A stretch of 64,000 nt of DNA from contig NZ_BTCK01000005.1 in NCBI RefSeq assembly GCF_033239625.1, positions 1 to 64,000 on the forward strand, given 5' to 3'. Below the pieces are notes generated by a model that worked only from the letters and a program-made list of their open reading frames with translations, had not been told where the DNA came from and did no database searches. Of this stretch, positions 45,559-54,552 are shown piece after piece. Made by a program: the position numbers and the translations under genes. The stretch's first letter is position 1. The number at the start of each line of letters is the position of its first letter. Source of the stretch: Paenibacillus_T sp033239625. GTDB taxonomy: Bacteria; Bacillota; Bacilli; Paenibacillales; Paenibacillaceae.

Positions 45559-46503
45559 ATGTCGAATGCGAAACATGTAATGTTGAAGCCTTCTCTTGTA
45601 GGGCATGTCCGCAAAGAGTGGAAGCTGTACTCATTTCTCCTCATTCCGATCGCGTACTTCGTTATCTTCAAGTACTTGCCCATGCTTGGAAATGTAATCG
45701 CTTTCCGTAAGTATCGGGGCGGTCCGAACATCTTCGGTACCGAGTGGGTAGGCCTGCGCTACTTCCATATGTTCTTGAAGGACCCGACTTTCTGGCGGGC
45801 GTTCTACAATAACATTTTCCTCAGCGTCACGTACTTGGCCTTCCGCTTCCCGATCACCTTGATATTCGCACTGCTGCTCAATGAGCTGCGGAATATGCGA
45901 GTGAAGAAGCTTGTTCAGACCGTGTCCTATCTGCCGCACTTTATATCGATGGTCATCGTGGCAGGGATGATCAAAGAAATCGTCTCCGAGAAGGGTCCTA
46001 TCAATACGCTGCTGAGTCACCTTGGGATGGAGACGATACAATTCATCTCGCTGCCCGAATGGTTCCCGACGATCTACATCACGTCCGGTATCTGGCAGGG
46101 ACTAGGCTGGGGTACGATTCTGTATCTTGCGGCAATGACAAGCATCAATACCGAATTGTACGAAGCAGCCAGCATAGATGGCGCCAGCCGGTTCCGCAAG
46201 GCATGGCATGTTACAATCCCAGGCATCTTGCCTACCATCATGACGCTTCTGATTCTCGATATCGGCGGCATCATGGGTTCCAACTTCGAGAAAGTGCTGC
46301 TTCTCTATAATCCGCTTACGTACGAGACGGCAGACGTTATTTCGACTTACGTGTACCGGATGGGTATCGGCGGCAAAGAAGGCATCGGCGGCAACTTCAG
46401 CTTTGCTACCGCGGTTGGCTTGTTCGATGGCGTAATCGGTTTGATTCTGGTGAGCTTGGCGAACTTCGTTTCTAAGAAGACGACCAAGACAAGCTTGTGG
46501 TAG
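45559..46503 (+). CDS. Sugar ABC transporter permease, LplB type
   Basis: 314 residues, six membrane helices, binding-protein-dependent permease. EAA loop EAASIDGASRFRKAWHVTIPGI contacts the ATPase. N-terminal YSFLLIPIAYFVIFKYLPM is typical of LplB/YtcQ-cluster permeases for oligosaccharides. No ATPase gene is in the cluster; such importers use a shared MsmX-type ATPase encoded elsewhere. Confidence 0.93.
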   Translation: MSNAKHVMLKPSLVGHVRKEWKLYSFLLIPIAYFVIFKYLPMLGNVIAFRKYRGGPNIFGTEWVGLRYFHMFLKDPTFWRAFYNNIFLSVTYLAFRFPITLIFALLLNELRNMRVKKLVQTVSYLPHFISMVIVAGMIKEIVSEKGPINTLLSHLGMETIQFISLPEWFPTIYITSGIWQGLGWGTILYLAAMTSINTELYEAASIDGASRFRKAWHVTIPGILPTIMTLLILDIGGIMGSNFEKVLLLYNPLTYETADVISTYVYRMGIGGKEGIGGNFSFATAVGLFDGVIGLILVSLANFVSKKTTKTSLW

Positions 46504-46518
46504 AAGGGAGTATCCTGC

Positions 46519-47391
46519 ATGAAGGTTTCAGCCTCATATCGTACATTCCAAGGGCTTAACGCGTTGGTCATGTTGTTCGTAGTCGTCTTTACGCTCTACC
46601 CTTTCGTTTATTTGGTCGCGCAGTCCTTCAGTTCGGAGGCTGCCATTTACGCAGGGAAGGTCACCTTATTTCCGGTCGACTTCACGGCGAATACGTATAA
46701 GCTCCTTTTGCAGAAACCGGAGTTTTACAAATATTACAGCAACACGATCCTATACGCCGTGCTCGGCACTCTTATCTCCGTATCTTTGACGGCTATGCTG
46801 GCTTATCCGTTGTCGAAGGAGAAGCTTCGCTTGAACAAGTTCTTCATCCCGTTCGTCCTGTTCACGATGTACTTCGGGGGCGGTTTGATTCCGAACTACG
46901 TGCTTGTCGCACAGATGATGCATATGCGGGATACGATCTGGGCGATCATCATTCCCGGCGCGATCAGCGCATTCAATGTCATCTTAGTGAAGACGTTCTT
47001 CGCCGGTTTACCGAATGAAGTCGACGAAGCCGCGAGAGTGGATGGCCTAGGCACGTACGGCATTTTCGCAAGAATCACGCTGCCGCTCTCCAAGCCGATT
47101 CTAGCGACGATGGTGTTGTTCAGCATGGTCGCAATCTGGAACGATTGGTTCCAAGCCTCGCTCTATTTGCAGACGAAGGACCATTGGCCGGTTGCCCTCT
47201 ACTTGCGGCAAATCGTCGACAGCGCGATCGGCACGAACGAATTCAGCTCGTCCGACTCGGCTGCCACGCAGATTGCTGCAACGATCAAATCGACAGCCAT
47301 GATCTTAACTTCATTGCCGATTATCTGTATCTACCCGTTCGTGCAGAAATATTTCGTGCAGGGTATGCTGATCGGTTCCGTCAAAGGGTAA
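46519..47391 (+). CDS. Sugar ABC transporter permease, LplC type
   Basis: 290 residues, six membrane helices, EAA loop EAARVDGLGTYGIFARITLPL. YtcP/LplC family, partner of the permease 15 bp upstream. AGAAGGGAG precedes the ATG. Confidence 0.93.
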   Translation: MKVSASYRTFQGLNALVMLFVVVFTLYPFVYLVAQSFSSEAAIYAGKVTLFPVDFTANTYKLLLQKPEFYKYYSNTILYAVLGTLISVSLTAMLAYPLSKEKLRLNKFFIPFVLFTMYFGGGLIPNYVLVAQMMHMRDTIWAIIIPGAISAFNVILVKTFFAGLPNEVDEAARVDGLGTYGIFARITLPLSKPILATMVLFSMVAIWNDWFQASLYLQTKDHWPVALYLRQIVDSAIGTNEFSSSDSAATQIAATIKSTAMILTSLPIICIYPFVQKYFVQGMLIGSVKG

Positions 47392-47490
47392 CGAACCAAC
47401 TTTCAACGCTTTGGTTTCACAGAAAGACCGCAGCTTACTGCAGTCATTTCTATCATTCATAAAAACGATGATGGGTTGAGGAGGCGTAGT

Positions 47491-49179
47491 ATGAACAGAT
47501 TTATGAAGGCAACTGGCGTAGCGCTTGCAGCGTCGATGGTTCTCGGTCTCGCAGCATGCGGCAGTGACAACGACAGCGACAAGAACGGGGAGTCTAGCGC
47601 TACAGAGAAAACAAGTGCGACAGAAACGGCTGGCAGCACAGAAACGAAAGCGCTCGGTTACACATTCGGCGAAGATCAAACGTTCCACTCTGACGAGCCG
47701 GTGAGCTACTCCATGATGTTCAGCGATAACGAAGGTTATCCGTACAAGGAAGACTGGAGACTGTGGAGCGCGATCAAGGAGAAAACGAACGTATCCTTCG
47801 ATCTGACGGTCACGGCGAGAACGGAGTACGAGAACCAGAAGACGCTGCTCGTGAACAGCGGCGACGCTCCTTACATCATTCCTAAGACATACGACGAGAG
47901 TCCATTCGTTGCCGGCGGACAGATCGTTCCGATCAGCGACTATGTCCAGTACATGCCGAATTACCAGAAGCAAGTGAAGGAATGGGGCATGGAAGAAGAT
48001 CTGAAGGCGAAGCTGAAGGATGACGGCAAATATTACGTGCTTCCGGGACTGTGGGAAGTAGCGGGCGGCGGTTATTCGTACATCATTCGCAAAGACGTCT
48101 TCGAGAAAGCTGGCGTCGATGTCAAAGCGAACGAAGGCAACTGGACGTATGAAGATTTCTACGAGGCGATGAAGAAGGTTAAAGATTTCACGGGCGCTAA
48201 GTATGTGATGTCGGACCGCTTCAAAGGCGAATCGACGCTTAACATCGCAGCTGTCGAGTATGGCGTAACAGGCGGCTGGGGATTGTCCAACGGCTTGGTA
48301 TTCGACCAAGACCAGAAGAAGTTCAATTTTGCCGATACGACGGAAGATTTCAAGAACTATGTGACGTACTTCAACAAGCTGTATAAAGAAGGCATTCTGG
48401 ATCCGGAATCGTTCACGCAGGAAGACGATGCGGCGCTTGCGAAGTTCTACAAAGGCGACACGTTCGTAATCAACGGAAACTATCAGAACCTGGCGGATAT
48501 GATGGCGAAGATGCAAGTGGCTGACGCGGATCTGTACATGATCGTACAGCCGGGCGGTCCTAAAGGTCAGCTGCAGATCGAAGCATCGCGTCTGGAGAAC
48601 GGCGTCATGATCAGTCAGAACGCGCTCAAGGATCTGGGCGAAGAGAAGTTCATCCAGATGCTGCGTTTTGTGGACTGGCTGTGGTACTCCGAAGAAGGGC
48701 ACACGCTGAGCCTGTGGGGCGTTGAAGGCGAGACGTATTCCAAAGATGCAGAAGGCAACATCAAGCTTAACGCCGATATTACGTATAACGGTCTGAACCC
48801 AACGGCGGAGAAGAAACTGAACGTCGACTATGGCTTCGGCGGCGGCGTATTCGCTTACGGCGGTTCGGCTAAGCTGAAGCTGTCGAAGATGTCCGATGGC
48901 GAGAAAGATTACAACGACCGCATTCTGTCGCTGCGCCAACCGCGTAAAGTCGCTCCTCCGATCATGGGATCCGCTGACGACAGCGAAGAGATGAACCTGA
49001 TCTCCAAGCCGCTGATGGATTTCGTGAAGACGATGACGCTGAAGTTCATTACCGGCCAAGCCGATATCGGCAAAGAGTGGGACACTTACGTCAAACAAGC
49101 GGAAGCGAACGGAAGCACTCGTTACACCGATATGGCGAACGAGATCTTCGAGAAAACGAAGAGCAAGCTCGGCTATTAA
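47491..49179 (+). CDS. Extracellular solute-binding lipoprotein, LplA type
   Basis: 562 residues from ATG 47491 (GAGGAGG upstream). Lipoprotein signal with lipobox LAAC, then a Ser/Thr/Glu linker. VSYSMMFSDNEGYPYKEDW and YSYIIRKDVFEKAGVD are typical of the large LplA-type binding proteins. Captures the oligosaccharide for the two permeases. Terminator at 49232. A long antisense reading frame over this gene is a codon-bias shadow. Confidence 0.92.
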   Translation: MNRFMKATGVALAASMVLGLAACGSDNDSDKNGESSATEKTSATETAGSTETKALGYTFGEDQTFHSDEPVSYSMMFSDNEGYPYKEDWRLWSAIKEKTNVSFDLTVTARTEYENQKTLLVNSGDAPYIIPKTYDESPFVAGGQIVPISDYVQYMPNYQKQVKEWGMEEDLKAKLKDDGKYYVLPGLWEVAGGGYSYIIRKDVFEKAGVDVKANEGNWTYEDFYEAMKKVKDFTGAKYVMSDRFKGESTLNIAAVEYGVTGGWGLSNGLVFDQDQKKFNFADTTEDFKNYVTYFNKLYKEGILDPESFTQEDDAALAKFYKGDTFVINGNYQNLADMMAKMQVADADLYMIVQPGGPKGQLQIEASRLENGVMISQNALKDLGEEKFIQMLRFVDWLWYSEEGHTLSLWGVEGETYSKDAEGNIKLNADITYNGLNPTAEKKLNVDYGFGGGVFAYGGSAKLKLSKMSDGEKDYNDRILSLRQPRKVAPPIMGSADDSEEMNLISKPLMDFVKTMTLKFITGQADIGKEWDTYVKQAEANGSTRYTDMANEIFEKTKSKLGY

Positions 49180-49231
49180 TTGAGCATTCAAGTTGTGCTG
49201 AACGCACGGCTTGAACCCGCGCTATTCTTAG

Positions 49232-49283
49232 AAAAGACCCGTAAGGATCGCCTGTGAAGGCTGATCGCTTAGGGGTCTTTTTT
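49232..49283 (+). terminator. Terminator of the importer operon
   Basis: AAAAGACCC pairs with GGGTCTTTTTT, with an inner GATC-containing stem. Confidence 0.85.
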
Positions 49284-49373
49284 CTGGTTTTCAATTAAAA
49301 ATTTTGAACCTAAGCAACAAAATATTCGTTCAATGCAACAATAATCGTGCAGCATCACACCTTCGTCCGCCTC

Positions 49374-49445
49374 TTGACTTCCCAGTCCCCCTCGGCTACA
49401 ATGATCCACAGAAACGACTAACTAACGTTCGTTAGGCAAATCGAA
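49374..49445 (+). promoter_or_regulatory. Promoter and operator of the tetR-SMR operon
   Basis: TTGACT, 17-base spacer, TACAAT (49374-49402). The dyad CTAAC-GTTC-GTTAG (49432-49445) lies downstream of the expected RNA start, as is common for autorepressing TetR proteins. Confidence 0.65.
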
Positions 49446-49459
49446 ACGAGGTCCATACG

Positions 49460-50053
49460 ATGAACGATACGGCATATCGCATTCAACAAACGGCGCTCAA
49501 GCTGTTTACCGAATATGGATTTGAAGGAACATCGCTGTCCGATATTGCGAAGGAAGTCGGCATCAAGACGCCGTCTATTTATGCGCACTATACATCGAAG
49601 GAGCAGCTGTTTCTGACGCTTGTCGAAGACGTCATCGTCGAGGAGCGGGAGAAGTGGACGACGAAGATGAACGAGGAGTTGATTCATCGGCTGTCCGCGA
49701 AGGATCGTCTGCGGCTGCTGTTTGATTTTTATACGGATTTTGCAGGGATGTCGATTGGGCAGGCGTTCTTGAAACGCGTGATGCTTGCGCCGCCGCGAGG
49801 ACTGGAGGAACGGCTGCGACAGCATATATTGGATTATGAGGACAAGATTACGGACGATCTTCATCGTCTGCTGCGCGCCGCAGGGGAAGAGGCGGGCGCT
49901 CCGCCAGTGGATTTGAACCGGCAGGTTGCCGTCGTATATGCGTTGATCGACGGTTTGCTCGTGGAATTCAAATTATACGATGCGAAGACGCATCGCCAGC
50001 GGGTTGAGGCGGTGTGGGTGTGGCTGTGGAACGGCATCATGAGAGGAGATTAA
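49460..50053 (+). CDS. TetR-family regulator
   Basis: 197 residues. N-terminal helix-turn-helix: IQQTALKLFTEYGFEGTSLSDIAKEVGIKTPSIYAHYTSKEQL. The ligand domain is divergent, as usual. First gene of an operon with two SMR efflux genes, so it probably represses them until a cationic drug binds. The 3' end contains the ribosome site of the next gene. Confidence 0.93.
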   Translation: MNDTAYRIQQTALKLFTEYGFEGTSLSDIAKEVGIKTPSIYAHYTSKEQLFLTLVEDVIVEEREKWTTKMNEELIHRLSAKDRLRLLFDFYTDFAGMSIGQAFLKRVMLAPPRGLEERLRQHILDYEDKITDDLHRLLRAAGEEAGAPPVDLNRQVAVVYALIDGLLVEFKLYDAKTHRQRVEAVWVWLWNGIMRGD

Positions 50054-50057
50054 TGCA

Positions 50058-50483
50058 ATGGCTTGGTTATTTCTTATATTAGGCGGTTTTCTGGAGATCG
50101 CATGGGCGTTCGGCCTGCAGGAATCGCATGGGTTCACGCGGATCGTGCCGAGCGTATTGACGGTTGCGGCGCTTATTGCGAGCTTCGCGTTGTTCGCCAG
50201 GGCGATGCGCGTCATTGAGATCGGTACGGCGTATGCGATTTTCACAGGCATTGGTACGGCGGGTACGGCGCTAGTGGGCATCCTGTTTCTTGACGAGCCG
50301 GTGGAAATCGGCAAGCTCGTTTTCATTACGATTCTCATATGCGGCATAATTGGTTTGAAGGTCATCTCGGGCGATAAGAAGCCGGCTGTCGGGCAGGCCG
50401 AGACGGATGAAGGCGCAGCCGTCATCACGGACAGCGTCGACAATAGCGGGGCTGCGGCGTCCGAACGTCAGGAGGTGCGGTAA
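50058..50483 (+). CDS. ykkC: SMR efflux subunit, YkkC type
   Basis: 141 residues. Four-helix small multidrug resistance protein with the membrane Glu (LGGFLEIAWAFGLQ) needed for proton/drug exchange. YAIFTGIGTAGTALVGILFLDEP is the SMR signature. A ~30-residue hydrophilic tail after the fourth helix is longer than usual. Pairs with the next gene. Confidence 0.9.
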   Translation: MAWLFLILGGFLEIAWAFGLQESHGFTRIVPSVLTVAALIASFALFARAMRVIEIGTAYAIFTGIGTAGTALVGILFLDEPVEIGKLVFITILICGIIGLKVISGDKKPAVGQAETDEGAAVITDSVDNSGAAASERQEVR

Positions 50484-50485
50484 TC

Positions 50486-50812
50486 ATGGCTTGGTTGTTT
50501 TTATTGTTGTCAGGACTCGGCGAAGTGAGCGGGGTAACGTTCACGAAGCTGTCCGACGGGTTCCGCAAGTGGAAGGGTACCGTCGGCGCTGTGATCTCGG
50601 GTATCCTAAGCTTCTACTGCTTGTCGATGGCGCTGCGGGATATCCCGATCAGCACGGCGTACGGCATCTGGACGGGCATCGGCTCTGCGGGCAGCGTCCT
50701 GCTTGGCATGTTCCTGTTCGGCGAATCGAAGGATTGGCGCAAGCTGTTGTTCATCGGCATGATTATCATCGGCGTCATCGGACTGAAAATAAGCGGCGGG
50801 GCCGCACATTAG
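50486..50812 (+). CDS. ykkD: SMR efflux subunit, YkkD type
   Basis: 108 residues, four membrane helices with LLSGLGEVSGVTFTKLSDG and YGIWTGIGSAGSVLLGMFLFGE. Two bases after ykkC and translationally coupled. Forms an asymmetric heterodimer with YkkC exporting cationic compounds or guanidinium-like substrates. No ykkC-type riboswitch was seen; control is by TetR instead. Confidence 0.92.
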   Translation: MAWLFLLLSGLGEVSGVTFTKLSDGFRKWKGTVGAVISGILSFYCLSMALRDIPISTAYGIWTGIGSAGSVLLGMFLFGESKDWRKLLFIGMIIIGVIGLKISGGAAH

Positions 50813-50849
50813 AACAAGCATCACCGGCATTTATTCTATAAAGCATAAA

Positions 50850-50904
50850 CAAGCTCTTCCTGCAGCGTGTCGATAACGAGGCCGCAGGGAGAGCTTATTT
50901 TATT
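50850..50904 (+). terminator. Terminator of the tetR-ykkCD operon
   Basis: AAGCTCTtCCTGC pairs with GCAGGgAGAGCTT, followed by ATTTTATT. Confidence 0.75.
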
Positions 50905-50934
50905 AGCGGCGCTCTGCGATGGCTGTCCATCTGC

Positions 50935-50969
50935 AAGAAAAGAGCGGTCGCCGTAGGAGGCGACCGCTC
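50935..50969 (-). terminator. Terminator for the minus-strand gene at 51044
   Basis: Perfect GAGCGGTCGCC/GGCGACCGCTC stem with a six-base loop; on the minus strand it is followed by TTTTCTT. Confidence 0.8.
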
Positions 50970-51043
50970 GAAGTAGGCGGGTGGGGCTTATCGGATCAGA
51001 TGCCAAACATTCGGCAGGCAGGTCGGGGGAAACCATTGATGCT

Positions 51044-51307
51044 TTAAGTCTTGGATTGAAACGATTCCGCGAGTCCTCGTGCGCGTTCTTCATCCTGCTT
51101 GCGAACTTGCAGGGTGCGAACTCTGTCATCGCCGGTAAGCCTGGATTTGATGCCCTGTGACTTCAAGTACGCGTACAAGCGGTCAACGAGATCAATGCGT
51201 GTGTCGCTTTCGGTCTGAAGAATCGTCCAGCGTGTGCGGGATACGGAGACCAGGACGATAACAGCTGCCAGAACGATTACAACCAGCGCACTCCACAGCC
51301 ATACCAT
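51044..51307 (-). CDS. Small single-span membrane protein
   Basis: 87 residues, AGGTGGTG before the ATG. One TM helix (WSALVVIVLAAVIVLVSVS), then a cytoplasmic alpha/beta domain (IDLVDRLYAYLKSQGIKSRL, VRTLQVRKQDEERARGLAESF) that resembles the signal-transducing PII-like DUF2007 fold: short, ending with a regularly spaced charged helix. Family assignment tentative. Monocistronic. Confidence 0.75.
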   Translation of the reverse strand: MVWLWSALVVIVLAAVIVLVSVSRTRWTILQTESDTRIDLVDRLYAYLKSQGIKSRLTGDDRVRTLQVRKQDEERARGLAESFQSKT

Positions 51308-51504
51308 GGGAAAGCACCACCTTCGGACAATAGTAGGATCACGTTCTGCTTCATTCTATTCGGTAAATTGGGCTCACATGACATGTAAATCCCGCACAGT
51401 TTCCTTGGCGAGCTTGAAAGGCCGCAATCGGTTCGAGTATATTCATGGAAGGAATTCATTCATGAAAAAGTCGGTGAGTCAGCGGTGAGGGAGGAAGGCG
51501 AAGG

Positions 51505-52368
51505 ATGATCCAGATCGGACTAGCGGGCTGGGGCGATCATGATAAGCTGTATGCCGCACCTGGCGCTGCGAAGAACAAGCTGGCCGTCTACAGCAGCCTG
51601 TTCCCGGCCGTTGAGGTGGACAGCACGTTCTATGCTGTACAGCCGCAGCGTACGCTCTCGAAGTGGACGAGCGATACGCCGGCCGATTTTCAGTTCGTCG
51701 TTAAAGCCTACCAGGGCATGACCGGTCATACGCGCGGCCGTATTCCTTTCCCAAGCGAAGGCGTTATGTTTCGAGCATTTCGTGAATCGCTGCAGCCGAT
51801 GATCGAGACCGGCAAGCTGGCAGCGGCGTTGTTCCAATACCCGCCGTGGTTCGATTGCACGCGCGACAATGTGAGAGTCGTTCGTGAGGCGCGAGCGCGA
51901 ATGGCAGGCATCCCGTGCATGCTCGAGTTCAGACATCGGAGCTGGTTCGAACCGGATATGACGGAACGGACGCTCGATTATATGAGGCGGGACGAATGGA
52001 TTCACAGCGTCTGCGACGAGCCGCAGGTCGGAGCGGGCTGTGTGCCGATTGTAGAAGCAGCGACCGACGAGAAGCTGACGCTCGTTCGATTTCACGGCAG
52101 GCACGTGGAAGGCTGGCTGTCGGGAAGTGCGCCGAATTGGCGCGATGTCCGTTACTTATACCGATATAGCGAAGCTGAGCTCGCGGAATGGGCGGAGAGG
52201 CTAATACGGCTGGAGCGGCTCTCGGAGCGGGTTATCGTTATTTTCAACAACAACTCGGGCGGGGATGCGGCGGACAATGCGCGTCAGTTGATGGCGATGC
52301 TGGGTCAACCCGTGCCGCCGCTGCCGAAGCCGGAGGAGCCGGATGCAGAGCAGCTAAGTTTGTTCTAG
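51505..52368 (+). CDS. DUF72 family protein (YecE/YunF-like)
   Basis: 287 residues. TIM-barrel DUF72 protein: IGLAGWGDHDKLY, VEVDSTFYAVQP, QFVVKAYQGMTGH, LAAALFQYPPWF, CMLEFRHRSWF and FNNNSGGDAADNARQL are all family landmarks. Biochemical activity unknown; the family resembles xylose-isomerase-like barrels. AGGAAGG upstream of the ATG. Confidence 0.92.
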   Translation: MIQIGLAGWGDHDKLYAAPGAAKNKLAVYSSLFPAVEVDSTFYAVQPQRTLSKWTSDTPADFQFVVKAYQGMTGHTRGRIPFPSEGVMFRAFRESLQPMIETGKLAAALFQYPPWFDCTRDNVRVVREARARMAGIPCMLEFRHRSWFEPDMTERTLDYMRRDEWIHSVCDEPQVGAGCVPIVEAATDEKLTLVRFHGRHVEGWLSGSAPNWRDVRYLYRYSEAELAEWAERLIRLERLSERVIVIFNNNSGGDAADNARQLMAMLGQPVPPLPKPEEPDAEQLSLF

Positions 52369-52408
52369 CTGTGAGGCTGGATTGTAGGACTACAACATAT
52401 CAAAGCGT

Positions 52409-52425
52409 ACTTTTTGAACTACTGC
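52409..52425. repeat. Solo terminal repeat of the 168-bp element
   Basis: TACTTTTTGAACTACTGCTAA matches the right end of the element at 34464-34476 and its flank. Another orphan end, in the leader of the aldo/keto reductase gene. Confidence 0.5.
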
Positions 52426-52447
52426 TAAAGGAAGAGGAGATCCCACG

Positions 52448-53278
52448 ATGAGCATTCCGAAACATATCGCAGATACCGTAACATTGAACAATGGCGTTCG
52501 CATGCCTTGGCTTGGACTTGGCGTCTGGCAGGCGAAAGATGGGGAGCAAGTGGTCAATGCGATTCGTTCAGCGGTCGAGATCGGCTATCGCAGCATCGAC
52601 ACCGCCTCCTTCTACCATAATGAAGAGGGCGTAGGCCGTGCGATTCGGGAGTGCGGCGTGAACCGAGACGAGCTGTTCGTCACGACGAAGGTGTGGAACG
52701 ACGATCAGGGTTATGAATCGACGCTTAAGGCGTTCGAGTCGAGCCGCCGCAAGCTGGGGCTAGATGTGATTGACCTGTATCTGGTCCACTGGCCGGTGAA
52801 GGGCAAATTCGTGGATACTTACCGGGCGCTGGAGAAGCTGTATCGCGAGGGCAGCGTTCGTGCCATCGGCGTCAGCAACTTCTTGGAGCCGCAGCTTCAC
52901 GAGCTGCTCGCTCAGTGCGAAGTGATTCCGGCGGTCAATCAGATCGAGTTCCACCCGCTGCTGACGCAGCCGTCGCTTCGGTCGTTGTGCCGCGAGAAGG
53001 GCATTCAGCTCGAGGCGTGGAGCTCGCTCATGCAGGGTAATCTCGATCTGCCGCTGCTGAAGGAGCTGGCTGCGAAGTACGGCAAGTCGCCGGCCCAAAT
53101 TATTCTCCGCTGGGATCTGCAGCGCGGCGTCGTGACGATTCCGAAGACGGTTACGCCTTCGCGTCTTGCAGAGAACGCGGCGCTGTTCGATTTTGAACTG
53201 TCCGAAGAAGATGCAGCCGCGATTGATGCGCTTAATAAAGGACGCCGTTTCGGCCCGGATCCGCTCACGTTCGTATAG
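52448..53278 (+). CDS. Aldo/keto reductase
   Basis: 276 residues, YvgN/YtbE-like NADPH-dependent reductase. Catalytic set: DTASFYHNEEGVG (Tyr), LFVTTKVWN (Lys), DLYLVHWP (His). AIGVSNFLEPQL and PKTVTPSRLAENAALFDF are cofactor-binding parts. Detoxifies aldehydes such as methylglyoxal in related species. Confidence 0.95.
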   Translation: MSIPKHIADTVTLNNGVRMPWLGLGVWQAKDGEQVVNAIRSAVEIGYRSIDTASFYHNEEGVGRAIRECGVNRDELFVTTKVWNDDQGYESTLKAFESSRRKLGLDVIDLYLVHWPVKGKFVDTYRALEKLYREGSVRAIGVSNFLEPQLHELLAQCEVIPAVNQIEFHPLLTQPSLRSLCREKGIQLEAWSSLMQGNLDLPLLKELAAKYGKSPAQIILRWDLQRGVVTIPKTVTPSRLAENAALFDFELSEEDAAAIDALNKGRRFGPDPLTFV

Positions 53279-53345
53279 CGATTGGCGTTGCGGCAAATCT
53301 GCATATTACGGCCGTTCGGAGAGCACCATATAGGTTGCCGCCGGC

Positions 53346-53380
53346 TTGACAGGGATAACTGTAACTGATATGATTACAGT
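53346..53380 (+). promoter_or_regulatory. Promoter with overlapping Rrf2 operator
   Basis: TTGACA, 17-base spacer, TATGAT. A perfect dyad ACTGTAA-N9-TTACAGT (53358-53380) overlaps the -10, fitting autorepression by the Rrf2 regulator encoded next. Confidence 0.75.
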
Positions 53381-53404
53381 ATGAAGCGGGGTGGCAACCA
53401 GTAA

Positions 53405-53833
53405 ATGAACAGTGAATTTACGATAGCCGTACACAGTTTGGTTTATTTGGCTTATTTGCCTGACGGTATGGCTTCGAGCGAGATGCTGGCTGACAATGTC
53501 AACACGAATTCCGCCCGAATCCGCAAGGTGATGAGCACGCTGCGCAAGTCGGGTTACGTTGCGACGCGCGAAGGCGCGGGCGGCGGGTACAGGCTTACAG
53601 CAGAGCCCGACAAGGTGACGCTTGGCGATATTTATCGCGTTATGGCGCAAGGGTCGCTCATGCCAAGCTGGTGCTCGGGCAACCCGGATATGGATTGCGT
53701 TGTCGGGTCGAACATGAACGAAGTGATGTTCGGCATTTTCTGCACAGCCGAGAAGCATCTGGAGTCTCATTTCAATGCCATTACGATTCGTGATGTGCTT
53801 GGACAGATTCGGGAATGCAGCGACTGCGAGTAG
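53405..53833 (+). CDS. Rrf2-family regulator
   Basis: 142 residues. Winged helix (FTIAVHSLVYLAYLPDGMASSEMLADNVNTN, VMSTLRKSGYVATREGAGGGYRL). Six Cys in the second half (SWCSGNPDMDC, IFCTAEK, ECSDC) could sense redox state or bind a cluster, though spacing differs from IscR. Located just before a thioredoxin gene, so disulfide stress is a reasonable signal; this is inference. Confidence 0.9.
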   Translation: MNSEFTIAVHSLVYLAYLPDGMASSEMLADNVNTNSARIRKVMSTLRKSGYVATREGAGGGYRLTAEPDKVTLGDIYRVMAQGSLMPSWCSGNPDMDCVVGSNMNEVMFGIFCTAEKHLESHFNAITIRDVLGQIRECSDCE

Positions 53834-53922
53834 ACAACCAACTGGCAGTCGGCGGTTAAGTTTAGCGGTATGACGGGTACCCCCCATTCCATACAAGATA
53901 ACAAGGAGAGGAATGATACAAT

Positions 53923-54234
53923 ATGGCAGTTACACTGACGAAAGACAACTTCACGCAAAGCATCGAGAGCGGCGTTTCCCTCGTGGACTTCTGGGCGCCA
54001 TGGTGCGGCCCTTGCAAAATGCAGCTTCCAATCGTTGAGGAGCTTGCGACGGAGCTTGAAGGTCAAGCTACGATCGGCAAAATCAACGTTGACGAACAGC
54101 CTGAACTGGCTTCCCAGTTCGGCGTCATGAGCATTCCTACGCTGATCCTGTTCAAGGACGGCCAGCCAGTCGACAAACTCGTTGGTCTGCAATCGAAGGA
54201 TTCGCTCAAAGCAAGAATCGCGAACAACCTGTAA
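53923..54234 (+). CDS. trxA: Thioredoxin
   Basis: 103 residues, active site WAPWCGPCK, cis-Pro loop SIPTLILFKDG. Reduces protein disulfides. AAGGAGAGG upstream. Ninety bp after the Rrf2 gene and probably in its transcript. Not necessarily the main housekeeping thioredoxin. Confidence 0.95.
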   Translation: MAVTLTKDNFTQSIESGVSLVDFWAPWCGPCKMQLPIVEELATELEGQATIGKINVDEQPELASQFGVMSIPTLILFKDGQPVDKLVGLQSKDSLKARIANNL

Positions 54235-54272
54235 GGTTGACGTAATCGTGTAATCTTGAATCGTATCAGCAA

Positions 54273-54318
54273 CAGCCTTCATTTTGCTCGCAAGAGCAGA
54301 GTGGAGGCTTTTTGTTTT
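54273..54318 (+). terminator. Terminator of trxA
   Basis: AGCCTTC/GGAGGCT outer stem, inner TTGCTC-gcaa-GAGCAG stem, then TTTTGTTTT. The rest of the 318-base gap to 54553 holds no gene; a motif TAAGTTTTCGCG (54331-54342) also occurs before the first EPS gene at 11599. Confidence 0.8.
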
Positions 54319-54552
54319 ACCACATAAGAATGTATAAGTTTTCGCGTCACTCGAAAAAACAAATTCTTATTGGCGTTAAAACCTACCTCTAAACGCGGTC
54401 GCTCATCTTCGAAAGGCTGCGATAGAGGCTTTATCATAAAAAATCCGCGATTTCCAGCAACTATTTCCACCCTTTCAGCGTTGAATTAATCAGATTGGAA
54501 CGTAAAGCGATCATTTCCAGCTGTACCGAATATAACGGGAGGGATTCATGGA

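Noticed and set aside
47311..49191. 626-residue antisense frame opposite the binding-protein gene
   Set aside because: Codon-bias shadow of a clear lipoprotein gene; no ribosome site, and composition dominated by Arg/Leu/Val/His typical of antisense frames.
50058..50812. Guanidine (ykkC) riboswitch before the SMR pair
   Set aside because: The pair follows tetR by four bases, leaving no room for a riboswitch; the region upstream of tetR shows only a promoter and a TetR-type dyad.
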